This document shows, one piece after another, positions 57,028-64,000 of a stretch of 64,000 bases of DNA. The translations under genes and the position numbers were made by a program. The stretch's first letter is position 1, and every line of letters starts with the position of its first letter. Under the pieces are notes generated by a model, which saw only the letters and a program-made list of their open reading frames with translations, had not been told where the DNA came from and made no database searches. This stretch comes from Fagopyrum homotropicum (lineage: Eukaryota; Streptophyta; Magnoliopsida; Caryophyllales; Polygonaceae): contig BSWB01000004.1 of the NCBI GenBank assembly GCA_033239125.1, positions 118,801,235 to 118,865,234 on the forward strand, read 5' to 3'.

Positions 57028-57035
57028 TATAAAAT
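57028..57035 (+). promoter_or_regulatory. candidate TATA box of the IST1-like gene
   Basis: TATAAAAT lies 65 bases upstream of the ATG at 57100, which allows a leader of about 35-40 bases. No other TATA-like site is as close. Position is the only support. Confidence 0.4.
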
Positions 57036-57099
57036 CTGCTAATCAGTCATAAGAACTGATTCAATTTCGGATCTGGAGGTTGAAAGCGTTGGGAACTCT

Positions 57100-60000
57100 A
57101 TGTCAACCTTGAATCAGTTATTCAGCCGTGGACTTATTGGGGGCAAATGGTAGGTTTCTTGTATGCTTATATATTTACGTGGAGTCCATCGCTTTTCTTA
57201 AGCAATCTTCTCTTGCTTCATTTGTTTGAAATCCACTTGGCTCTTCTGCAAATTTATAGGCTCGTTTGAACTCTTGTGATGTGCCTATTAGCAATTTCTT
57301 AAATCTGAGTCACCTCTGGGAATGCTCCCTAATTCATAACTTCTGCCTGTACCACCGGAGGCTTTCATTTCGTTGGATTTGCCGTTATGTACTACACTTT
57401 GGGTTAGGTGGTTTATGGATCGCTTGAATCGAGTTCAGTTTTCTACCTCGATCTAGTTAGCAATTCGTTGTATCTGATTCGGATCTTTTTCTTCAATTAC
57501 ACAGTCTGTCTCATTTTTAGTCATTAGCGGAATCATCATAATTGAAATTTTGACATGCTTAGAAATATTTTGTTGCCATATTGGAAATTTAATCCTCCTT
57601 GCTAGTACTATGTGATGGATGTAAAATATGTACTGCTACTATGAGGGCTTCGTGGATTTAGAGGGCTTCGTGAATTTAGAATTAAAGTTCTGCGATTTAC
57701 CGGATTAGTAGTATTTACAAGTGGAAGCGTTAAGTTGTGTAATTACAGACTAGGACTCAGATTCATGAACCTGCAACTTTCAAAATTTTAGTTGTAATTG
57801 TTTTAGTTTCTATTGCCACAAAATGCTGCTATGGAAATGGCTTCTGGCTGGAATCTCTTTCCAATTTAGACTGTGACGAGATGGAGAAGGATAGTACTTA
57901 TAGAACTCGTTGTTGTTCATGCTTAATTATTACTTCGGCAATCCAACCATTCCCTTTCTGTCTATTTTGTTTTTGACAAAATGTTTGAGTGCTATGGTTC
58001 AGAATTATCAATCTCTCTACTTGATAATCATCTTCTAGTAGTTTTAAGACTCATATATTTCAAGGATGACCTTGAGAAAAATTAAGGATGTTCCAATTAA
58101 TTTAAGATTTGATTAAGTGACTACGCAACAAACTTTCGATTCAAAATGCTTGCATAACACCATCATTCCATTTAATAAATAACTATAGGAATATTTTGAT
58201 TGGTAATATCTCAATTATGAAGTAGAAACGACTGCGAAAGCCAAACTTAGTTATAACTGCTATCTTTCGGTTGGAGTTTAAAAGAACCAATGGAAGGTTC
58301 ATCTTTCAGTTGGAGTTTCAAAGAAAGAAGGTTTATCTTTCTGTTCGAAAATGAAATCGATTATGGAACAACATGGAACCTAACCTTGTGTTCTAGTGGT
58401 GTAAAAGTAGCAGGTCCTGGTCAAGACTTTGGCTTTATGGGTTAACTCGAATTTATGATTTAGGTGTCTCATTAATCATTAGTTCAACATTTTGTTGGAC
58501 ATGACTGACTGTCTTGGAACTTAGTTTTCTTTATTATTTGTACATGGTTATCAGAGGTAAACCTGTTTTAATCTAGCTGGTGTATTCTACTGTTGGTTTA
58601 GCTCTCTCACAATGGATTCTACGCTAGTTGCAAATGTTCCTGTTAGAAAGTGCACATTTAATATTGATATTCAATCAAGATCCTTATGATCACTACTAGC
58701 ATCTTGCTGTCCAGAATCTAATGGTTGGTACAAATTTGCCATTACAGACATGAAATTAATGAATGCTCCTTTGTTCAGACCATAACAAATTATTTTTTTA
58801 CTCACTTTCTTGTCAAAGGCACAAAGTTTCCAATATTTTACTGTTTCTAAAAGAAGGGTTGTGATTGATGCTTGTTCATTATGCAAAGCATAATAATATT
58901 TTAAACCATTTCTCTTGTTGATGTCTCCTCAGGGGAGTAAAATACGAAATGCAGCTAACTATTGATAGTTTGTGCAAAGTTATACATTCAAGTTCTCAGT
59001 AACTCTTTGGTGGTAACAATGACATGGCACTTTTCCTTTTTTTCTTGCATGAAGTTTGTTTGTAGATGAGAATCATTAGTGATCAATCCTACCATTCTAA
59101 TGATCTCTCTGTTGTTAGATATCTTTTTCTTTTTCAATCTAAACATTGTTGCCGTGTGATGCTGTAGCAAAACATGTTTGAATCTGGCAATCTCCCGTAT
59201 CAAGTTACAGCAAAACAGGAGAGACCTCCAACTCAAGGCAATGCGCAAGGAGATAGCTCAGTTCCTTCAGACTGGGCAGGAGGCTATTGCTAGAATCCGG
59301 GTAACTGCTTTACCTAGTATAAATCCTGTTTAGTAGGATATATTTTTGCAGTGTCTTCACCAAGTTAATCTTACGTTTTTGCCAAGGTGGAGCATGTAAT
59401 ACGGGAACAGAATGTATGGGCTGCATGTGAGATTTTGGAGTTATTCTGTGAATTTCTCTTAGCACGTGTTCCCATTATTGAAAGCCAAAGGTAAACAGTT
59501 GATTAGAAGTTTTCTTATGTCTTTTTAGCATGTAGTGAAATTAACTTTAAGCCCTGCTCAATTTTCTATATTTTGGTAGTTAGCTCATACCTTATCTAAT
59601 CAACTCTAAAAGAATTGGAAAGGCCAAACTTGCTTATGTTTAAATTTTTTTTCTGCTTTTTTAATTTGTTTATTGATGATTTCAGAAACAACATTCTTCA
59701 TGATTAATATTTGGGTGGTAGTGTGTAGGAAGAATTACCAGATGAGTGAAATCTTCACACCTCCTGAAGCACATCATATTTGATCAATATTGAGTAGAAA
59801 ATTTAATGTAGAAAGATGATTTTAGGTTTAAGTTAGAAACTTTAGATCAATATAATCCCTCTATGCAGGGAAGGTAAAAACTTAAGGCGCGAAGTACAAG
59901 GGTCCTGTGCCTTCATATACACAGGTGCAGCCCCTTCAAAGAGGCGCAGAAAGGCGCGCCTGGAGGTGCCTGCCTTTGGGTTTTTCCAAAACTACTTTGT

Positions 60001-62116
60001 TCCTATCTTCAAATATATATTAGACTACTCCGTATTATTTAAGGAAATGCATATGTTTATAAATAGATATCAATTGAAGCCGTAACTTTCTGAATCATGG
60101 CTTCTTTTTAACTCCATTCTATTTTTCTCCTTTTCCTGAAATAATTTACCCTTGCATGTTCATCTTCCATTCAGTCCAACCCTCCCTCTTTCCCTTCCAT
60201 ATTAATTGGTAACCTCTTCCGCTATACCCTCTGCACAGTTTGTAGTTACTGCATTTGCTAGAAGAACTATATTTTTTCTACTTCCTAGTTCATATTTCTT
60301 GCTTGTTTTTGAACTACCATGTTATTTGTTGAACAATTGAACTTTTTTTTCGATTTAAAATGAATCTAGGTGTTCTATTACTAGTCTATCGTGGTCCATG
60401 ATTGTTCGGCAGTGGTACAAAGTTAATACACTAGTCTATCGTGGTTCATTGATTATGGAGTTATTATTTAGCATGTTGATAACAAAAACTCGCATGATAG
60501 TTTTACCCCCATTACTAAAATTGTGTAGTGATAAACACTTTTATGATTGATTTCATCTTAATATAGATAAAAATTTGTATCGATAGTTTCAATCTAAATA
60601 CACTAATAGCGAACGGGAAAAAAAATCTAAGAAATCCCGCAACTCTGCATCTGCCACTGACTCTATGGTTGTGTCATTTTCAAGTTCTAACACCTTTTGT
60701 TTTTTGTCTTTTAAAATACTCAATTTTAGGGAGTGTCCTCCAGAATTGCGGGAGGCCATTGCAACCATAATTTTTGCTGCTCCTCGATGCTCAGATTTGC
60801 CTGATCTATTGCAAATCAGAAATCTGTTTGCTACAAAATATGGGAAGGAGTTTGTTGCTGATGCCTCTGACCTCCGGCCTGATACCAGTGTCAATCGTAC
60901 AGTTTAGTACATTCTGCTATGTATTAAAGTATTACCAGAAATATCATCTTGTGGAAAGCGGCTTCCTTAATACTGTTCAGTGGAGCCTCTGTATTTCACT
61001 ACTGATTTATTTATTTATTTGTCCTGCAGATAATTGAAAAACTTTCAGTTAGTGCTCCATCCAAGGAGGAAAAGCTCAAGTTTTTGAAAGAAATTGCACG
61101 GGAGTATAAACTTGAATGGGATTCGTCCGAAACTGAAGCAGAGTTCAACAAACAACACGCTGATCTGTTGGTAATTGCCCCGTCCTCCTTTTTCCTTTGT
61201 TATGCACTCCAGTTTGTTCATCAGGCAACTCAGCATTTTTTTTATATTGTATTTGTTTTTGGTGTACGGAGAACTAAATTGCCCCTTCCAAAATGATTGG
61301 GTTTACTCATATCATAGTTTTGTAAGGCTATAAAACCATATTTTTGCTTCCAGGTGTTATATGGTGGAATTGTTTCTATCTAGTAATTAGTTTCTATTAC
61401 ATTTACTGGCTCTAAGAACCGAGTACTCCTAAACTATTCCAATAATTTGCAAAGAGTTTGACATTTATCCCAACTTCATGAGCTTTTACTGGGCAAGATT
61501 ATTTAAAATAAAATGTATACATGCATTATTTCAAAGACAGTATCTACCTCAGTTTCTTAGGTATTGTTCTATTGCCAGTCATCATTTTCTAGAGAATATT
61601 TTTATACATTGCTTGTACAATCACTATGATATTTGTAAGATTTATTTACAGTCTTACGCATATAAGCTAGTTGCTTTGCTATTCTGGCATTTTGACGTGA
61701 ACTATATTAACACAAGCTGATAATATGGCCGGGTTAATTGGAATAAAATGTTGCAGCATGGATCAAGGCATGTAAGTGGAGGAACTGTTGTGCTTGAACC
61801 TCCTACTGATCAGCAGCTTCCTAGGTATGCACCCAGCAAGACATCCTCTACTGTGCCTACAAATGGAAAAGTGCGTATAGGCCCTCAGCCTGCAGGCTAT
61901 ACAAACAACTCTTTGTCCATCAACTCTGAAATGATTGGGTCATCTATGAGTAATGGCAACAGAGGAACAACAAAAGACAGTCAGAAAGAGGTTGCATCAC
62001 AGTCATCTGACATCTTGGAGAAAGCTCGAGCTGCTATTGCCTCTGCAGAACGAGCAACCGCTGCAGCCCGTGCAGCGGCCTTGTTGGTAAATTCTAAATA
62101 TGGGTCATCAAGCTAA
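57100..62116 (+). CDS. IST1-like protein (ESCRT-III/Vps4 regulator), six exons
   Basis: Exons: 57100-57149, 59168-59300, 59387-59490, 60730-60901, 61030-61170, 61757-62116. Every intron is GT-AG; the joined reading is 960 bases, 319 residues, no stop. The start MSTLNQLFSRGL is typical of the family. The Ist1 domain covers about residues 10-180, with RKEIAQFLQTGQEAIARIRVEHVIREQ, ELREAIATIIFAAPRCSDLPDLLQI and LFATKYGKEFV. The tail is low in complexity and ends in an Ala-rich helix (AIASAERATAAARAAALL), common in plant members. IST1 proteins bind ESCRT-III and Vps4 at endosomes during multivesicular body sorting. Size resembles short plant IST1-like proteins (about 320 residues). No defect seen. 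Confidence 0.92.
57150..59167 (+). other. intron 1 of the IST1-like gene
   Basis: About 2.0 kb, from GTAGGT to GCTGTAG. It interrupts a Cys codon after residue 16. A long first intron near the start is common in plant genes. No inserted element with clear ends was seen. Confidence 0.85.
59491..60729 (+). other. intron 3 of the IST1-like gene
   Basis: About 1.24 kb, from GTAAAC to TTTTAG. At 59875-59985 is a GC-rich segment (AAGGCGCGAAG, AAAGGCGCGCCTGGAGG, TGCCTGCCTT) unlike the AT-rich surroundings, probably a repeat fragment. Confidence 0.8.
61171..61756 (+). other. intron 5 of the IST1-like gene
   Basis: 586 bases from GTAATT to TTGCAG; AT-rich. The other introns, 2 (59301-59386) and 4 (60902-61029), are short. 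Intron 4 has a weak donor, GTTTAG. Confidence 0.8.
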
Positions 62117-64000
62117 GACAAGATATTTGTTAGAAGTCGTTTGACTTAGAGCTATACTGGACTTTGTGGTCTTGATTCTGGAGCAATGTTGTTGGATCTG
62201 AAGATGCATGCTGATACAAAAAAAAAGGAGTTTGGAACCAAGAGGTACTTATTTGCATTATTTTGAATGGAGTTGAGTAAGTTTTCTTGTTGTTTGTGGG
62301 GCATGCACATACATGGTAATTCTAACGAGCAAGAGTTGAACCCATGATTTCGTGTATAGGTTATATATCTGATGAGCAATAATCAGCTGATGGAAACTGG
62401 TCTTAGAAAGTTGAGCATGTCACATAATGAACATGGTTGTAGTATAGCATTAAGTGGGTCTTGATTAATAGTTTGAGTGGCTGTTATTGGGTCACACTCG
62501 GATGTGATTCAGGTCTGAGTGTCCGTTTCCCATTTCTGTAAGTTACAGCTAGTAATATTATACAATTGTCGTTTTTCCGTTTCTCGCCTTGTCCGTTTTT
62601 GTGCTATGTAGATTATAAAAATGTGTAACAAGTTCTGTTAAACTTTACTTTTCAGTGTTCACTTACCAATCTCTGCCTGATATGGTATCTATAGTATCCC
62701 TCCCCGGGCACTGAAGTCTGTTACTTGTCCTTGTAGAAATGGGGGAATTTTAGCTTCCAAGTGAGATATTGATGAGAAACACAAGTGATAAAAGGCAATG
62801 ATCTTGACCAGATAAACGATAGAATCATGCTAAATATGGTTTCCCTTCTAGAATGAACATTAACGACTAAATAAAATCCTCAACAATACATGTATCACAC
62901 GTTGGTGAGCAGGATCTATGATGTTACTATTCTGCTGATTTTGAAGTTGATGATTCCTGTGAAGAGGTTTCACCTGGCACGACATCTTGGAAGAGTAATT
63001 GACAGAGAGGGAGAGATGCATTGTTAATGGGTGGCCACCCAGAAAGTGGTGGTGGGTGTATGAGTATGACATTGACATACAAGGAAGGTAAGGTAAGCTG
63101 TTTCTTAGGAATGTCATTTTCTGTGTTGCAGACAAGAGGGAAAGAGTAATTCGTGGCAACGTGTTTGGTTGCACCTACCTCCCTTATATGTCATGCCTAT
63201 TCTACTCAAAGACGTTTTCCCTTTTCTCTATTTTTTACTTGCGAGTTGGGAGTGTGTGTTTTTACCAGTCATGATGGAGATGGAAAAGGAGAAGGCGTGC
63301 TTTCCATTTTAATCATCCGCTTCATCGCAAGCTGCATAGTGGAAGGTTAGACTATGTTTCATCAATCGCTAGTCGCTTAACTTCGTCTTCTGCTCATCTC
63401 TTTTGTCCCTTCAACTTTATTTTTTCAATGACATGCACGTTTTTTTTTTTGCAATACAAGGGGCCGTTTCATCAAAGACCGATTAAGCGGTAGTGCATTG
63501 AATGTGAACAGAACAAACCAATAAAAATCAAAACAATGATAATCAAGATCAACAATACGACTATCAATGTTTTGGTGGTGGGTCACCCTTTCACCCACTA
63601 AGCGAATAAAATTAATAGTTTAATACTAATAGATGTTGAAAAAGTGAGAGAAAAGGGTCTTAATTATGGGATTTATTTATTTTTTTATTAAAATTATAAT
63701 TACATAAGCTGATAGACTTCTAATTATACATGGGTCTAATACAACTAATTGGATCAATAACTTCAATATCAAAGTCCAACACAATTTTATGGACTGCAAA
63801 ATCCAAGTGAAGGTCCAGCACAATACAACAGATGACCGCTCAACCGTCTATTCAGCTTCTTCATCATAAAGACGACATTTTGAAAGAGTTCACCAACTGG
63901 CAACTCCATTGCAACTAAGAACGTGAATCAATAAGTGTTGTATTTTTCATTCTTCTTCATCTGTCATTCCTACGTGCAGAGTTTCGGACCTTTCACCAAC
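62117..64000. other. 3' flank of the IST1-like gene, no further gene seen
   Basis: The first few hundred bases are presumably 3' untranslated sequence. A small inverted repeat, GTGGGT with ACCCAC, lies at about 63577-63597, with T- and A-rich runs near 63420-63450 and 63675-63700. Open frames here are short and unrecognised. I see no convincing second gene before the window ends. Confidence 0.5.

Noticed and set aside
62860..63350. Second gene after the IST1-like gene
   Set aside because: Only short unrelated open frames on both strands, with no motif or splice support.

Overview
The window is plant nuclear DNA, most likely from a eudicot. It is a deep nest of Ty3/gypsy LTR retrotransposons next to one intact cellular gene. 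Evidence for a plant: Athila-type polyproteins with tRNA-Asp primer-binding sites, chromovirus-like elements with tRNA-iMet primer-binding sites, and a six-exon IST1-family gene whose GT-AG introns restore one 319-residue reading frame.

Layout. Element G (minus strand, about 1-6740) is a decayed Ty3/gypsy element with CCHC gag, cut by the left window edge. Element F (plus strand, about 6931-55818) is a second decayed Ty3/gypsy element with an iMet primer site and short LTRs. It is split by two Athila-like insertions. Element A (minus, 11074-22137, duplication GAGTT) sits in F's RT. Element D (minus, 23792-54094, duplication ACCGA) sits in F's integrase. D contains element C (plus, 25796-49590, imperfect duplication GCAAG/GAAAG). 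C contains a solo LTR of the A family (30528-32283, duplication GGATT) and element B (plus, 33421-44231, duplication GTTTT). B contains a solo LTR, E (40885-42527, duplication ACCTC). The insertion order along one line is therefore F, D, C, B, E.

Coding content. All element genes are damaged. B is the best preserved: an uninterrupted 850-codon stretch covers protease, RT and part of RNase H. C has gag, protease, RT, RNase H and integrase in pieces. A has lost RT and RNase H in an in-frame deletion and also carries altered protease and integrase catalytic residues; it keeps an Athila-type extra ORF. D is short and carries a single unfamiliar frame that ends in an integrase-like tail.

The IST1-like gene (57100-62116, plus) begins about 1.3 kb beyond the nest and should act in ESCRT-III/Vps4 membrane remodelling.

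The main unexplained signal is a set of short GC-rich palindromic 'words'. Each element has its own word (for example CCACGGCCGTGG in B, CTCGGTCGAG in A and D, CCACGCCCGTGG in C, AATCTCG/CGAGATT in F). The word recurs at two sites about 0.6-0.7 kb apart in the LTR and again inside the element, including in frame between protease and RT. Differences between LTR pairs and several deletion endpoints fall at these words. Four other conserved hairpin or repeat motifs are shared among the Athila-like elements, two of them with compensating base changes.
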